Counted from the stretch's first letter, positions 17,460 to 26,734 are shown. The stretch: DNA of 64,000 bases from Streptomyces sp. DI166 (GCF_900091315.1 NZ_FLSP01000006.1:62001-126000); one strand, 5' to 3'. Notes: a model not told the origin generated them from the sequence alone. Numbers and translations are program-made.

Positions 17460-18601
17460 CGGTTCAGATCAGCAGCGAGGAGGAGCGGCCGGAACGCCGT
17501 CGCGGCGCGTCGCGCTCTCGCCGGCGGTTCCTCGCCGCCGGGATCGTCACTGCCTTGGCGGCGGCGGGCACGACCCTGGCCGCCCAGCGGTGGCCGAGCG
17601 ACGACCAGGACGCCGCCACACACAACCGCCCCCGCTCGACGGCGCCGGTCGAGCGCACTTCCCTGGCCTCCGGGCTGCAACTGGACGGCGAGCTCGGCCA
17701 CACGCCCGCCGACGAGATCACCGCCCAGGGCCAGGGCACCTTCACCAAGCTGCCCAAGAACGGTGATCACATCCGCGTCGGCGAGCCCCTGTACGAGATC
17801 GACGCGCAACCCGTCGTCCTGTTCCGCGGCTCCCGCCCCTTCTGGCGTGTACTGCAGAAGGGCATGAGCGACGGCCCGGACGTCAAGGACCTGGAGCGCA
17901 ACCTCACCGAACTCGGCTTCGCCGACGCGACCAACCTGACCGTGGACGAGGAGTTCACCGACGCCACGACAGAAGCCGTCAAGCGATGGCAGAAGGCACT
18001 CGGCGTGGAGCAGACGGGCACGGTGGAACTCGGCCGGGTCGCGGTTCTCCCCTACGGGGACGTGTGGGTCGAGGAAGTCGTCGCCAAGCCCGGGGCGACG
18101 GCGGGGACCGGCGGCACGGTGCTGAAGGTGACGACCACGGACGTGTACGCCACCATCAAGCCCGAGGAGGAGCAGCTGCCACAACTTCCCCCGGGCAGCA
18201 GACTCATGGTGCGGCTCGACGTCGGCGGCACCCTCCAGGGGAGGATCACCTCCATCACCCGGAACACCCCCGGCAGCGGCGACGGCTCCGGCGGACCGGA
18301 CAACCAGGCCAAACCCACGGTGTCGATCCGGCTCAAGGACCAGAAGAAGGCCACCGCGGCCCTGCGCAGCGGACGCGTCGGCGTCACCGTCACCGTCCCG
18401 GAGAAGAAGGCGGACGACGTCCTCGCCGTCCCGGTGACCGCCCTGCTCGCCACGGCCGGCGGCGGCTACGGCGTGGAGGTCGTCCGGCCGGACTCGGCCG
18501 AGCCGGAACTCGTCCCGGTGAAGGTGGGGCTGATCGTCGCGGGCCAGGCCGAGGTCGAGGGCCGGATCAAGGAGGGCGACAAGGTGGTGATCCCCGTATG
18601 A
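17456..18601 (+). CDS. Membrane-fusion/adaptor-like protein with peptidoglycan-binding domain
   Basis: A 381-residue exported adaptor of the HlyD/MacA-like group. A membrane anchor or signal segment lies at about 22-43 (RRRFLAAGIVTALAAAGT). A short lipoyl/barrel-like region follows, then a PG_binding_1 domain at about 140-190 (DVKDLERNLTELGF...AVKRWQKALG) and a C-terminal beta-barrel region ending GLIVAGQAEVEGRI. In Gram-positive bacteria such proteins link a MacB-type ABC transporter to the cell wall and substrate. The GTG start overlaps the lipoprotein stop (GTGA); its own stop overlaps the ATPase start (ATGA). Confidence 0.88.
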   Translation: MTVQISSEEERPERRRGASRSRRRFLAAGIVTALAAAGTTLAAQRWPSDDQDAATHNRPRSTAPVERTSLASGLQLDGELGHTPADEITAQGQGTFTKLPKNGDHIRVGEPLYEIDAQPVVLFRGSRPFWRVLQKGMSDGPDVKDLERNLTELGFADATNLTVDEEFTDATTEAVKRWQKALGVEQTGTVELGRVAVLPYGDVWVEEVVAKPGATAGTGGTVLKVTTTDVYATIKPEEEQLPQLPPGSRLMVRLDVGGTLQGRITSITRNTPGSGDGSGGPDNQAKPTVSIRLKDQKKATAALRSGRVGVTVTVPEKKADDVLAVPVTALLATAGGGYGVEVVRPDSAEPELVPVKVGLIVAGQAEVEGRIKEGDKVVIPV

Positions 18602-19362
18602 GCCGAGAGAGCGGTCGCCACGGGGACGGGCGGCGCACCCCGGTCCTGCAGCTCGACAAGGTCGTCAAGGAGTACGACGGCGACCCACCGCTGCGGATCC
18701 TGCACGGCATCGATCTCACCGTCCACCAGGGCGAGTTGGTGGCCGTCGTCGGGCCCTCCGGGTCCGGCAAGAGCACGCTGCTGTCGTTGGTCGGCACGCT
18801 CGACCGGCCGACGTCGGGACGGGTCCACCTGGACGGCCACGACCTGACGGACCTGAACGACCGGCAGATCGCGGCACTGCGCGCCAGCAGCATCGGCTTC
18901 GTCTTCCAGCAGTTCTTCCTCCTCCCGGGCCTGACGACCGTCGACAACGTCGCCACCGGCCTGCTCTACACCGGGGAGAGCGCCCGACGCAGACACGAAC
19001 GAGCCGTACGCGCACTGCGCGAGGTGGGCCTGGCACACCGGCTCGATCACCGGCCCGACCAGCTGTCCGGCGGTGAGAAGCAGCGCGTCGCCATCGCCCG
19101 GGCCCTGGTCGGCAGACCCGCGCTGCTCCTCGCCGACGAACCCACCGGTGCCCTGGACTCCGCGTCCGGGCAGGGAGTCGTCGATCTGCTGCTGCACCTG
19201 AACGCCCAAGGCACGACCGTCATGGTCATCACCCACGACCGCGACCTGGCCGCTTCCTTCCCCCGCCAGATCGGGGTGCAGGACGGACGTGTCGCATTCG
19301 ACCTGCACGGCGACACGCGCACAGCCGCTGTCCCGCGGTCCGCACAGGGAGGCCCGGGATGA
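18598..19362 (+). CDS. ABC transporter ATP-binding protein (MacB/LolD type)
   Basis: A 254-residue ATPase. The Walker A motif GPSGSGKST is at 52-60, the signature LSGGE at 156-160, Walker B ends in D180-E181 (LADEPTGALD), and the switch His is H213 (VITHDRD). The closest family is the LolD/MacB subgroup that works with FtsX-like permeases in mechanotransmission, often for antimicrobial-peptide efflux or envelope stress. The ATG at 18598 overlaps the adaptor stop by 4 bp. The longer in-frame extension to 17986 lies inside the adaptor gene and is rejected. Confidence 0.95.
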   Translation: MSRESGRHGDGRRTPVLQLDKVVKEYDGDPPLRILHGIDLTVHQGELVAVVGPSGSGKSTLLSLVGTLDRPTSGRVHLDGHDLTDLNDRQIAALRASSIGFVFQQFFLLPGLTTVDNVATGLLYTGESARRRHERAVRALREVGLAHRLDHRPDQLSGGEKQRVAIARALVGRPALLLADEPTGALDSASGQGVVDLLLHLNAQGTTVMVITHDRDLAASFPRQIGVQDGRVAFDLHGDTRTAAVPRSAQGGPG

Positions 19363-20570
19363 CGCAACACCTGCCCCGCCCGGCCCGGCTCCGGCTGCCC
19401 GACCTGCTCAGAATCGGACTCATCGGCCCCCGGACCCGCCGACTGCGCTCGGCGCTGTCCGCCCTGGGGATCGCCCTGGGCATCGCGGCAGTCGTCGCCA
19501 TCACCGGTATCTCGGCATCCAGCCAGGCCCACCTCCTCGACCGCCTGGACCGCCTGGGCAGCAACCTGATCTCCGTGTCGCCGGGGGAGAACTACGGCGG
19601 AGAAAAGGTCCCGCTGCCCAAGGAAGCAGTCAGCATGCTCGGCAACATCGCACCCGTCGAGCAAGTGAGCGCCACCGCCGAAACCAAGGCGAACGTCTAC
19701 CGCAGCGACTTCGTCCCCCCGAACCAGACCAACAGCCTGCGCGTGCTGTCGGCACGCCTGGATCTGCTGAAGACGCTGCGGGGAGAGCTGAGTTCGGGAC
19801 GCTGGCTCGACAAGGGCACCCAACGGCTCCCCGTGGTCGTCCTGGGCGACACCGCGGCCCGGCGGCTGGGCGTGACCGCCCCGGGAACCAAAGTGTGGCT
19901 CTCCGGCCGATCCCTGCCCGGAGGCTGGTACGGAGTGATCGGCATCCTGCGGGCGAACGAACTCGTCCCCGAGATAGACGACTCGGTCCTGGTCGGCGCT
20001 CCCCAGGCCGTCGCCGAACTCGGCGGCGACCGCACACCGTCGACCGTCTACGTACGCACCCACCCCGACCGGGTACGTGACGTACAGGACGTGGCCGCGG
20101 CCACCGCCAACCCCGCCCGGCCGTCCGTGGTCGCCGTCTCCCGCCCGTCCGACCTGCTCAAGGCGCGCTCGGAGACGGATACCGCCCTCACCGGCCTCGT
20201 CCTCTCCCTCGCCGGTGTCGCCCTGCTGGTCGGAGGGGTCGGGATCGCCAACACCATGGTCGTCGGCGTCATGGAACGGCGCGGGGAAGTGGGGCTGTGC
20301 CGCGCACTGGGAGCACGCAGGGGGCAGATCACCCTGCAGTTCCTGATCGAGGCGGTACTCCTCGGCCTGTTCGGCGGCCTGGCCGGCGCCGCCCTGGGGG
20401 TCGTGGCGGTCTACGGATACGCGGGCGTGAAGGATTGGCCCGCCACCGTGCCCATGGCGTGGGTGGCGGCCGGACCGGCGGTGGCCGTACTGGTCGGCAC
20501 GGTGGCCGGGCTGTATCCGGCACTGAGGGCGGCCCGGATGTCGCCCACGGGGGCGCTGCGCTCGGCCTGA
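19359..20570 (+). CDS. FtsX/MacB-like ABC transporter permease
   Basis: A 403-residue permease with the typical layout: an N-terminal membrane helix (about residues 31-55), a large extracytoplasmic MacB_PCD domain (about 55-270), then three membrane spans in the C-terminal FtsX domain (from about 275). Family motifs include GIANTMVVGVMERRGEVGLCRALGA and the final PALRAARMSPTGALR. It overlaps the ATPase by 4 bp, completing a lipoprotein-adaptor-ATPase-permease unit. A histidine kinase and response regulator converge on it from the opposite strand. Confidence 0.94.
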   Translation: MTQHLPRPARLRLPDLLRIGLIGPRTRRLRSALSALGIALGIAAVVAITGISASSQAHLLDRLDRLGSNLISVSPGENYGGEKVPLPKEAVSMLGNIAPVEQVSATAETKANVYRSDFVPPNQTNSLRVLSARLDLLKTLRGELSSGRWLDKGTQRLPVVVLGDTAARRLGVTAPGTKVWLSGRSLPGGWYGVIGILRANELVPEIDDSVLVGAPQAVAELGGDRTPSTVYVRTHPDRVRDVQDVAAATANPARPSVVAVSRPSDLLKARSETDTALTGLVLSLAGVALLVGGVGIANTMVVGVMERRGEVGLCRALGARRGQITLQFLIEAVLLGLFGGLAGAALGVVAVYGYAGVKDWPATVPMAWVAAGPAVAVLVGTVAGLYPALRAARMSPTGALRSA

Positions 20571-20584
20571 GTATCGGAAGGTGG

Positions 20585-21781
20585 TCATCCGGGGCCCGGC
20601 GCGAGAGGCGCCGGGTCCCGGACCGACGCGTGCCGACCGGGCGGCAGCTCCACGCGCACCGTGAGACCGCCGGACGCGTTGGGTCGTACGGCCATCGTGC
20701 CGCGGTGCGTGCCTGTGACCGCCCGGATCACGGACAGACCGAGGCCCGCCCCCTTCCGGCGTCCGCTGCCCCGCTGGAAGGGTTCGCAGAGAGTCGGCAC
20801 ATCGGCCTCCGTGACAAAGGGGCCGGTGTTGACCACCTCGATGAACGCGCACCCCGCGTCGGTCGTTCCGGTGGTGACGTGGACCGAACCGTCGGCCTGG
20901 TTGTGGCGGACGGCGTTGGTCACCAGGTTCCCCACGAGCTGATGGAGCAGCGAAGCGTCACCCCACACAGGGGCGGTATGCAAGTAGGCGTCCACGGTGA
21001 CGCCGGTCTCCCGCGCTTCCGCGAGCACATCGGCGATCGCCGTCCGTGTCTCCTCGGCGAGGTCCACCGAGCTCGGAAGCAGTACACCGCTCTCGCCTTT
21101 CGCCAGGGCCAGCAGGGCGGCGATCAGGCGCTCGCTGCGCCGGGTGGCGTCCAGAGCGCGGTGGATGTTGGGCAGGAGATCGTCCGGAATCCGACCCTGG
21201 GAAAGCGGGATCTCCAGTGCGGTGCGCTGCACGGTGAGGGGCGTGCGCAGTTCGTGGGAGGCGTGTCCGGTGAAGCGCCGCTGTTCCGCGAAGCTGCGCT
21301 CAAGACGGTCGAGCATGGCGTCGAACGTGTCCGCGAGCTCCTTTACCTCGTCGTCGGGGCCGACGAGAGACAGCCGGGCGTGCAGGTTCCGGTCCCCGAT
21401 GTCGCGGGCGGCCGCGGTCACCCGACCGATACGGGACAGGCCGCGCCGGGAGACCCACCAGCTGGCCAGGAGGGAGAACAAGGTCATCAGGACCAGCAGG
21501 AGCAGACACAGTTGCAGCAGCTCCTCCATGACATCCTGTTCGAACACCGCGAAGCGACCGGCGCTGGTCCCCGCCACCTGGGCGGCCGGCACCGAGAGAA
21601 CGCCCTCGCCGAGCGCGTCCTCGGACCGCGTCGCCAAGACAATCGAGCTGTTGCGCGCGATGATCTCGCCCGCGCTCGCCCAGATCAGGGCGAGGAGAGC
21701 GGCGTTGCCGACGACGAACACGGTCGCGTTGATCAGGGCCAGACGGGTCCGGATGGTCAGCCGGCCGAAGGACAGGCTCAC
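20585..21781 (-). CDS. Sensor histidine kinase of efflux-linked two-component system
   Basis: A 398-residue membrane kinase. Membrane spans at about 12-37 and 88-110 flank a short extracytoplasmic sensor of about 50 residues. A HAMP-like linker follows, then the HisKA domain with phospho-acceptor H176 (ASHELRTPL) and an HATPase_c domain with N box (NLVTNAVRHN) and G box (GAGLGLSVI). The GTG start overlaps the stop of the response-regulator gene by 4 bases (GTGA), which fixes the start; a 39-codon upstream extension is a shadow inside the regulator. The tiny sensor loop is typical of intramembrane-sensing kinases that serve peptide-sensing ABC transporters (general knowledge; inferred role). 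Confidence 0.94.
   Translation of the reverse strand: MSLSFGRLTIRTRLALINATVFVVGNAALLALIWASAGEIIARNSSIVLATRSEDALGEGVLSVPAAQVAGTSAGRFAVFEQDVMEELLQLCLLLLVLMTLFSLLASWWVSRRGLSRIGRVTAAARDIGDRNLHARLSLVGPDDEVKELADTFDAMLDRLERSFAEQRRFTGHASHELRTPLTVQRTALEIPLSQGRIPDDLLPNIHRALDATRRSERLIAALLALAKGESGVLLPSSVDLAEETRTAIADVLAEARETGVTVDAYLHTAPVWGDASLLHQLVGNLVTNAVRHNQADGSVHVTTGTTDAGCAFIEVVNTGPFVTEADVPTLCEPFQRGSGRRKGAGLGLSVIRAVTGTHRGTMAVRPNASGGLTVRVELPPGRHASVRDPAPLAPGPG
20588..20622. terminator. Bidirectional hairpin between convergent permease and kinase genes
   Basis: A 15-bp inverted repeat with one wobble pair (20588-20602 with 20608-20622, 5-nt loop) starts 18 bases after the permease stop. It overlaps the last codons of the convergent kinase and may terminate both transcripts. 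Confidence 0.6.
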
Positions 21782-22431
21782 AGTCTGTATCCGAATCCGG
21801 GAACCGTCTCGATGAGAGGCGGTGGGCCCAGCTTGCGGCGGAGCTGGTGGACGGTGACCTTCACGGTGGTGCTCTCCGGATCCGTGTCGTAGTCCCACAC
21901 GATTTCCAGCAGGTCGGCCGCGCGCAGCGGGGAGCCGTCGGCCGACATCAGCGCCTCCAGCACTCCGAGTTCCTTCGGGGTGAGCCGCAACAGACGCCCG
22001 TCACGCTCGGCGATCCTGCGGACGGTGTCCAGGCGCAGACCGTGCCGTTCGAGGACGGTCGGTGTGCCACTGGGCCCGCGCCGGGCCAGGGCCTGCAGCC
22101 GGGCGACCAGTTCGACGTAGGAGAAGGGCTTGGCGAGGTAGTCGTCCGCGCCCTTGCCCAGGCCGTCGACGAGATCTGCCAGCGATCCGGCCGCCGTCAG
22201 CATGAGGATCCGGGCCGGATACCCGTTCGTGGTCAGCATGCGGCACACGGCGTCGCCGTGGATGCCGGGCAGATCACGGTCCAGGACCAGTACGTCGTAG
22301 TCGGCTGCCGCCGCCATTTCCATCGCCCGGCCGCCGTCGAAGGCGACGTCCGCGACGATGCCCGAGGAGCGCAGCCCGTCGGCGATCATTTCGGCGAGGT
22401 CCTCCTCGTCCTCAACCACCAGTACGCGCAT
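21778..22431 (-). CDS. OmpR-family response regulator
   Basis: A 217-residue regulator: receiver domain with acidic pocket E7-D8, phospho-acceptor D51 (LVLDRDLPG) and K101 (LAKPF), then a winged-helix DNA-binding domain (STTVKVTVHQLRRKLG, ending VPGFGYRL). It is co-transcribed with the kinase. The element at 22473-22512 just upstream, matched by that before the efflux operon, suggests it controls both itself and the ABC unit. Confidence 0.95.
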   Translation of the reverse strand: MRVLVVEDEEDLAEMIADGLRSSGIVADVAFDGGRAMEMAAAADYDVLVLDRDLPGIHGDAVCRMLTTNGYPARILMLTAAGSLADLVDGLGKGADDYLAKPFSYVELVARLQALARRGPSGTPTVLERHGLRLDTVRRIAERDGRLLRLTPKELGVLEALMSADGSPLRAADLLEIVWDYDTDPESTTVKVTVHQLRRKLGPPPLIETVPGFGYRL

Positions 22432-22472
22432 CGCTACCCCTCTCGTTCGGCTGTTCAGGCTCGCAGCCAGGG

Positions 22473-22512
22473 GGTTAAGCCGCGGTTAGCCGGAAGTCAC
22501 CCGCGACAAACC
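22473..22512. promoter_or_regulatory. Operator candidate upstream of response-regulator gene
   Basis: Tandem half-sites GGTTAAGCCGC (22473) and GGTTAGCCGG (22484) are spaced 11 bp apart, followed by GTCACC and a degenerate inverted half (ending CAAACC at 22512). The core GCCGCGGTTAGCCG is identical to the site at 16798-16837. It lies 42 bp before the regulator start, on the opposite strand orientation relative to that gene. Confidence 0.7.
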
Positions 22513-22626
22513 GCCCCTCCGGGCCGCGGCAGGGTGCGTATGAGGGGGTGACTCGGACGCTGTCGGCGCGATGACGGGAATCGTGGATTCCCTTACCCGC
22601 GGCGGTAGTTGCCGTGTCGAACCTCT

Positions 22627-22683
22627 TGACCCGGGGTGGCTGGAACCATATCTTGCTGCAAGTTTCAGCAAGATTTTGCTGAG
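22627..22683 (+). promoter_or_regulatory. Amylase promoter with overlapping MalR-type operators
   Basis: A -35 TTGACC (22627-22632) and -10 TATCTT (22650-22655) have a 17-bp spacer. Overlapping the -10 are CTTGC-T-GCAAG (22653-22663), CTTGCTG...CAGCAAG (22653-22673) and TCAGCAA...TTGCTGA (22666-22683), a nested set of inverted repeats. CTTGCAG-like repeats in Streptomyces amylase promoters are targets of the LacI-family regulator MalR/Reg1 and mediate maltotriose induction and glucose repression; assignment here is by similarity. Confidence 0.75.
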
Positions 22684-22741
22684 AGGTGCGGCCTGTAACA
22701 GCCGTGCCCGCAATCCATTGCCCCAGCCTTTGGAGAGCCGC

Positions 22742-24808
22742 ATGCACACGAACACAGCACCCGCCCGAAGACGAACCACCGCCGCGCTGGCGGGGGCGGG
22801 GCTGATCCTCGGCCTCACCACCGCTCTGGCCGCACCCGCACAGCCTGCCGCCGCAGCCCCCACCGCGAACGGCGGCAAGAAAGTCACCGCAGTCCTGTTC
22901 GAGTGGAACTTCGACTCGATCGCCCGTGAGTGCACCCGCACGCTCGGTCCGAAGGGTTACGGGTTCGTGCAGGTGTCCCCGCCGCAGGAACGTATACAGG
23001 GCAGCGCGTGGTGGACCGCCTACCAGCCGGTCAGCTACAAGATCCAGGGACCGCTGGGCGACCGTGACTCATTCCGTACCATGGTCGACACGTGTCACGA
23101 CGCCGGCGTGAAGGTCGTCGTCGACGCCGTGCTGAACCACATGACGTCCGGTTCCGGAACCGGCACCGCCGGCACGCAGTACACCAAGTACAACTACCCG
23201 GGCACCTACTCGGACGCGGACTTCCACAGTTGCCGCCAACCCATCGGCAGCAACTACAAGGACCGTTACAACGTCCAGGAGTGCGAGCTGGGCGAGACAG
23301 GACAGCCTTCGCTCTCCGACCTGAACACCAGCAGCGACTACGTCCGCGGCAAGATCGCCGGCTATCTCAACGACCTGCTGTCCCTGGGCGTCGACGGCTT
23401 CCGCATGGACGCCGTCAAGCACATGGCCGCCGGGGACCTCGCCGCCATCCGCAGCAGGCTCACCGACCCGAACGTCCACTGGATGCAGGAGGCCATCTAC
23501 GGCGCGGGCGAGGCCGTCTCGCCGACCGAGTACCTGGCGACCGGCGACGTCCAGGAGTTCCGCTACACCACCGACCTGAAGAGGGTGATGACCGGGGAGA
23601 AGCTGTCGTACCTGAAGAACTTCGGTGAGGGATGGGGCTACATGCCGTCCGGGCAGAGCGGCACCATGGTCACCAACCATGACACCGAGCGCAACGGTTC
23701 GAGCCTGAGCTACCGCGACGGCGCGAACTACACGCTCGCCCACGTCTTCATGCTCGCCCACCCCTACGGCTCCCCGTCCGTCCACTCCGGGTACGAGTTC
23801 AGCAACCGGGACGCCGGCGCCCCCAACGGCGGTACCGTCAACGCCTGTTACAGCGACGGCTGGAGCTGCCAGCACACCTGGCGCCAGATCGCCAACATGG
23901 TGGACTTCCGCAATGTCTCCGAGGGCACCGCCCTCACCGACTGGTGGGACAACGGCAACAACGCCATCGCCTTCGGCCGCGGCAGCAAGGCGTACGTCGC
24001 CATCAACCACGAGGGCGGCTCCCTCACCCGGACCTACCAGACCTCCCTCCCGGCCGGCACCTACTGCGACATCCAGCACGGCGACCCGACCGCGAACGGC
24101 GGCTGCTCCGGCACCACGTACACCGTCGACGGGGACGGCAGGTTCACGGCCACCATCAGCGGCAACGACGCCGTCGCCCTGCACATCGGCGCGATGGTCG
24201 AGGACGAGCCCGGCGACAACACCGCCACCGTCTACTACAGCACCGACAAGAACTGGTCGGCCTACCACATCCACTACGCGCCCACCGGCGGCAGCTGGAC
24301 CACCCCGCCCGGTGTCGCCATGGAGAGCGCGTGCGCGGGCTGGGTGAAGAAGAGCATCCCCCTCGGCTCGGCCACCGGCCTCAAGGCGGCCTTCAACAAC
24401 GGCTCCGGCACCTGGGACAACAACAGCGGTGCCGACTACGCCCTCGGCACCGGTGACCTCACCGTCAAGAACGGAGTCATCGGCACGGGCAACCCCTGCG
24501 ACGAACCGCAGACCGACCCCGGCGCCTCCTTCGCGGTCAACGCGACCACGGTCCTCGGCGAGAACATCTACGTAGTCGGCGACAAAGCAGCCCTCGGCGA
24601 CTGGGCGCCTGCCGCCGCGCTGAAGCTGGACTCCGCCGCCTACCCGGTGTGGAAGCTCGACGTGGACCTCCCCGCGGGCACGTCCTTCGAGTACAAGTAC
24701 ATCCGCAAGGACGCCTCCGGCACCGTCACTTGGGAAACCGGCGCCAACCGCACGGCCACCGTCCCCGCGGACGGGAAGGTCACGCTGAACGACACCTGGC
24801 GCAACTGA
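22742..24808 (+). CDS. Secreted alpha-amylase, GH13 with CBM25-like and CBM20 starch-binding domains
   Basis: A 688-residue extracellular endo-amylase that cleaves alpha-1,4 bonds in starch. The signal peptide is residues 1-38. The catalytic barrel contains [18 protein letters not shown] (nucleophile D223), the acid/base E250 (MQEAIYG) and TNHDTERN (D314). The C-terminal beta-domain ends at about 480. A CBM25-like domain ([19 protein letters not shown]) covers about 495-580, and a CBM20 domain ([20 protein letters not shown]) the final 95 residues. The ATG at 22742 was chosen because it starts the signal peptide 57 bases after the operators. It belongs to the animal-like actinobacterial amylase group. 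A terminator follows. Confidence 0.96.
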   Translation: MHTNTAPARRRTTAALAGAGLILGLTTALAAPAQPAAAAPTANGGKKVTAVLFEWNFDSIARECTRTLGPKGYGFVQVSPPQERIQGSAWWTAYQPVSYKIQGPLGDRDSFRTMVDTCHDAGVKVVVDAVLNHMTSGSGTGTAGTQYTKYNYPGTYSDADFHSCRQPIGSNYKDRYNVQECELGETGQPSLSDLNTSSDYVRGKIAGYLNDLLSLGVDGFRMDAVKHMAAGDLAAIRSRLTDPNVHWMQEAIYGAGEAVSPTEYLATGDVQEFRYTTDLKRVMTGEKLSYLKNFGEGWGYMPSGQSGTMVTNHDTERNGSSLSYRDGANYTLAHVFMLAHPYGSPSVHSGYEFSNRDAGAPNGGTVNACYSDGWSCQHTWRQIANMVDFRNVSEGTALTDWWDNGNNAIAFGRGSKAYVAINHEGGSLTRTYQTSLPAGTYCDIQHGDPTANGGCSGTTYTVDGDGRFTATISGNDAVALHIGAMVEDEPGDNTATVYYSTDKNWSAYHIHYAPTGGSWTTPPGVAMESACAGWVKKSIPLGSATGLKAAFNNGSGTWDNNSGADYALGTGDLTVKNGVIGTGNPCDEPQTDPGASFAVNATTVLGENIYVVGDKAALGDWAPAAALKLDSAAYPVWKLDVDLPAGTSFEYKYIRKDASGTVTWETGANRTATVPADGKVTLNDTWRN

Positions 24809-24823
24809 ACCGCAGCCGTGTGA

Positions 24824-24851
24824 GGGGGTACCGGCTGACACCGGTGCCCCC
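24824..24851 (+). terminator. Hairpin terminator after amylase
   Basis: An 11-bp inverted repeat with one mismatch (24824-24834 with 24841-24851, 6-nt loop) lies 15 bases after the amylase stop. It also marks the border to the decayed island downstream. Confidence 0.7.
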
Positions 24852-24874
24852 GTTGCGGAGTCCGGTGGGGCCGG

Positions 24875-25548
24875 TCACGTCACCGGCCGGCGCACGACGA
24901 CGGCGGCCCGTGCCACGCGGGGGTGAGCGGCGAGTACGGCCTCGATCTCACCGGGCTCCACCCGGAACCCACGGATCTGCACCTGCGCGTCTGCCCGTCC
25001 GAGGTAGTCCAGCGTCCCGTCCGGGCGGCACTGGGCCAGGTCGCCGGAGCGGTACATGCGCGCTCCGGGCGGACCGAACGGGTCCTCCAGGAAGCGTTCG
25101 GCGGTCAGCTCCGGCCGGTTCAGATATCCGGCGGCCACACCGGCGCCGGAGACGTACATCTCACCGACCGCACCGGGCGGCACGGGACGCCCCTCGGCAT
25201 CGAGGAGATGGACACGCAGGTCGCCCAGGGGCCGCCCGATGACGCTGCCCCGCCGCGGGCCGTCCAGGTCGGCCCGGGTCAGCCGGTGATGGGTGACATG
25301 CACGGTGGTCTCGGTGATGCCGTACGTAACGCAACGCCGCACAGTCACCGTCGTGTTCGAGGTCCGCGTCGATCAACTGCTCGAAGGCGGACGGCGTCTG
25401 GCTGAGGACCGTGACACCCTCGCGGTGCAGCAGCTGCACGAAGCCTTGGGGCGAGCGGCTGACGTCGTAAGGAACGACGACCACCCGGCCGCCGTGGAGC
25501 AGGGCGCCCCACATCTCCCACACGGAGAAGTCGAAGGCGTAGGAGTGG
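24875..25548 (-). pseudogene. NRPS adenylation-domain remnant
   Basis: The minus strand encodes part of an amino-acid-activating adenylation domain in two frames. The first piece (about 25548-25322) reads HSYAFDFSVWEMWGALLHGG through ALRYV. The second (25340-24875) continues YGITETTVHVTH, GEMYVSGAGVAAGYLNRPELT, RMYRSGDLA and FRVEPGEIEAVLAAHP. The normal segment between ALRYV and YGITET (about 25-30 residues, including the FGGE motif) is missing and the join is out of frame at about 25321-25328 (tacgtacgg, suggesting deletion between short repeats). The N-terminal half is absent, replaced by the transposase remnant, and the frame stops before the usual Lys-containing A10 motif. No function is expected. 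Confidence 0.85.
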
Positions 25549-26290
25549 AGCGATGCCGAGCATGGCGTGGTGGACGCCGGCGCCTTTGAGGCGGCAGTCG
25601 CGGAGAATCTTCCACGCCTTCATGCGGGCGAAGGCGTGCTCGACGCGGGCTCGGACCTGCTTGTGGGACTTGTTGTGTTCCTCTTTCCAGGCCGGCAGTT
25701 CGGTCTGGCCGTGCTTGCGGCGGTGCGGGATGACGAGTCCGGTGCCCGGGTAGCCGCCGTCGGGTGATCGTGGTGGTCTTGCCGACGGCGGCCTTGGCAC
25801 CGGATTCCACCCATGCCTTGCAGCCGTTGCGGTTCCCGGCGAGCGGCCGACCGACCACGACGACCAGGCGGGTGTAGGCGTCGATGACGACCTGGTGGTT
25901 GGTGGAGTACCTGTAGTTCTTCGACCGCTCGGCGATGGTGTGGTCGCGGGTGGGGACGAGGGTTCCGTCCACGATGAGCACGGTGTTCTTCGCGAATCGT
26001 TTGCGGGGCTGGAGGGCGAGCATCGGCCCGAGGTGGTCGATGATCCGGTCGGCCGCCGACTTGGACACCCCGAACAGTGGGGCGAGCTGCCGCATCGTGA
26101 GGTTCGTTCGCCAGTAGGCCGCGACCAGCAGGGCCCGGTCCTCCAGCGGAAGACTCCACAGCCGGCCCCTGCGGACCGCGTCCGCCCCCTCGCGCCGCAG
26201 CACCGTCACCAGCTTCCCGAACTGCCGCGGGCTGAGCCCGGTGAACGGGGCTATCCAGGACGGCTCCGACACCGTGATCACACCAGTCAC
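25549..26290 (-). mobile_element. IS5-type (DDE_Tnp_4) transposase remnant, frameshifted and 3'-truncated
   Basis: The first frame (26290 down to about 25765) encodes an N-terminal helix-turn-helix (LTMRQLAPLFGVSKSAADR) and the first DDE segment (NTVLIVDGTLVPTRDH, YSTNHQVVIDA, GRPLAGNRNGCKAW). Near 25757-25765 one extra base shifts the frame; the second frame then carries DGGYPGTGLVIPHRRK and RVEHAFARMKAWKILRDCR, the C-terminal catalytic part with the last acidic residue. The end of the protein, normally HAMLGIARLHNL..., breaks off after HAMLGIA and runs into the adenylation-domain remnant. Terminal inverted repeats were not identified. Inactive by appearance. Confidence 0.85.
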
Positions 26291-26297
26291 TGCGTGA

Positions 26298-26720
26298 TCA
26301 TTCCACTGCTTCAGGTTCCCCCTGCTCGAACGCGATGCGGCAGCGTTCTACCTGGTCGGCCACCTGCTCCATGAACCAGCGCATGACCTCGTAGGGGACA
26401 ACACGCTCGTCAGGGCTGTAGACGCGAACGGTCGGCTGCAGATTCGGGTCCTCGTCTGGAACAAGCGCTACCAGGAAGGCAGCGCCGGGCAAGTGGGTCA
26501 CCGCGGCGTTGGGGTTCTCGGCACCCGTGGCCGGCGCAGGCACAGCCTCGCTCAGCTCCACGGCCCAGGCATCGTCAGGCAACGCGTAGTGGAACAGGAC
26601 GGCGTAGTGGCGGCCTGCATGTTCTCGCAGCTCCCATGGCATGTCAGCAGGCTGCCACATCGGCCGTGTCGGAGGCTCGCGGGTATCCCGGCCCTCACCA
26701 GAGCGCAACCCAGCCAGCAT
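26298..26720 (-). CDS. Hypothetical protein, 140 aa
   Basis: The frame encodes an acidic, soluble protein with no signal peptide or membrane span and no motif I recognise. The N-terminal half contains HAGRHYAVLFHYALPDDAWAVEL; the C-terminal half is helical (YEVMRWFMEQVADQVERCRIAFEQG). The start is uncertain; the methionine at MPWELREHAG (codon 27) is a good alternative. Its 5' end abuts the junction with the Rhs remnant, so the gene or its promoter may be truncated. It lies directly beside the transposase remnant. Confidence 0.45.
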   Translation of the reverse strand: MLAGLRSGEGRDTREPPTRPMWQPADMPWELREHAGRHYAVLFHYALPDDAWAVELSEAVPAPATGAENPNAAVTHLPGAAFLVALVPDEDPNLQPTVRVYSPDERVVPYEVMRWFMEQVADQVERCRIAFEQGEPEAVE

Positions 26721-26734
26721 TTGCAGGACAGCCC

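Noticed and set aside
25549..26290. Programmed frameshift in the transposase
   Set aside because: Some IS5 relatives use slippery A-runs to make a fusion; here the shift is at a GC-rich ACCC near 25760, within the catalytic domain, and the C-terminus is missing, so decay is more likely.
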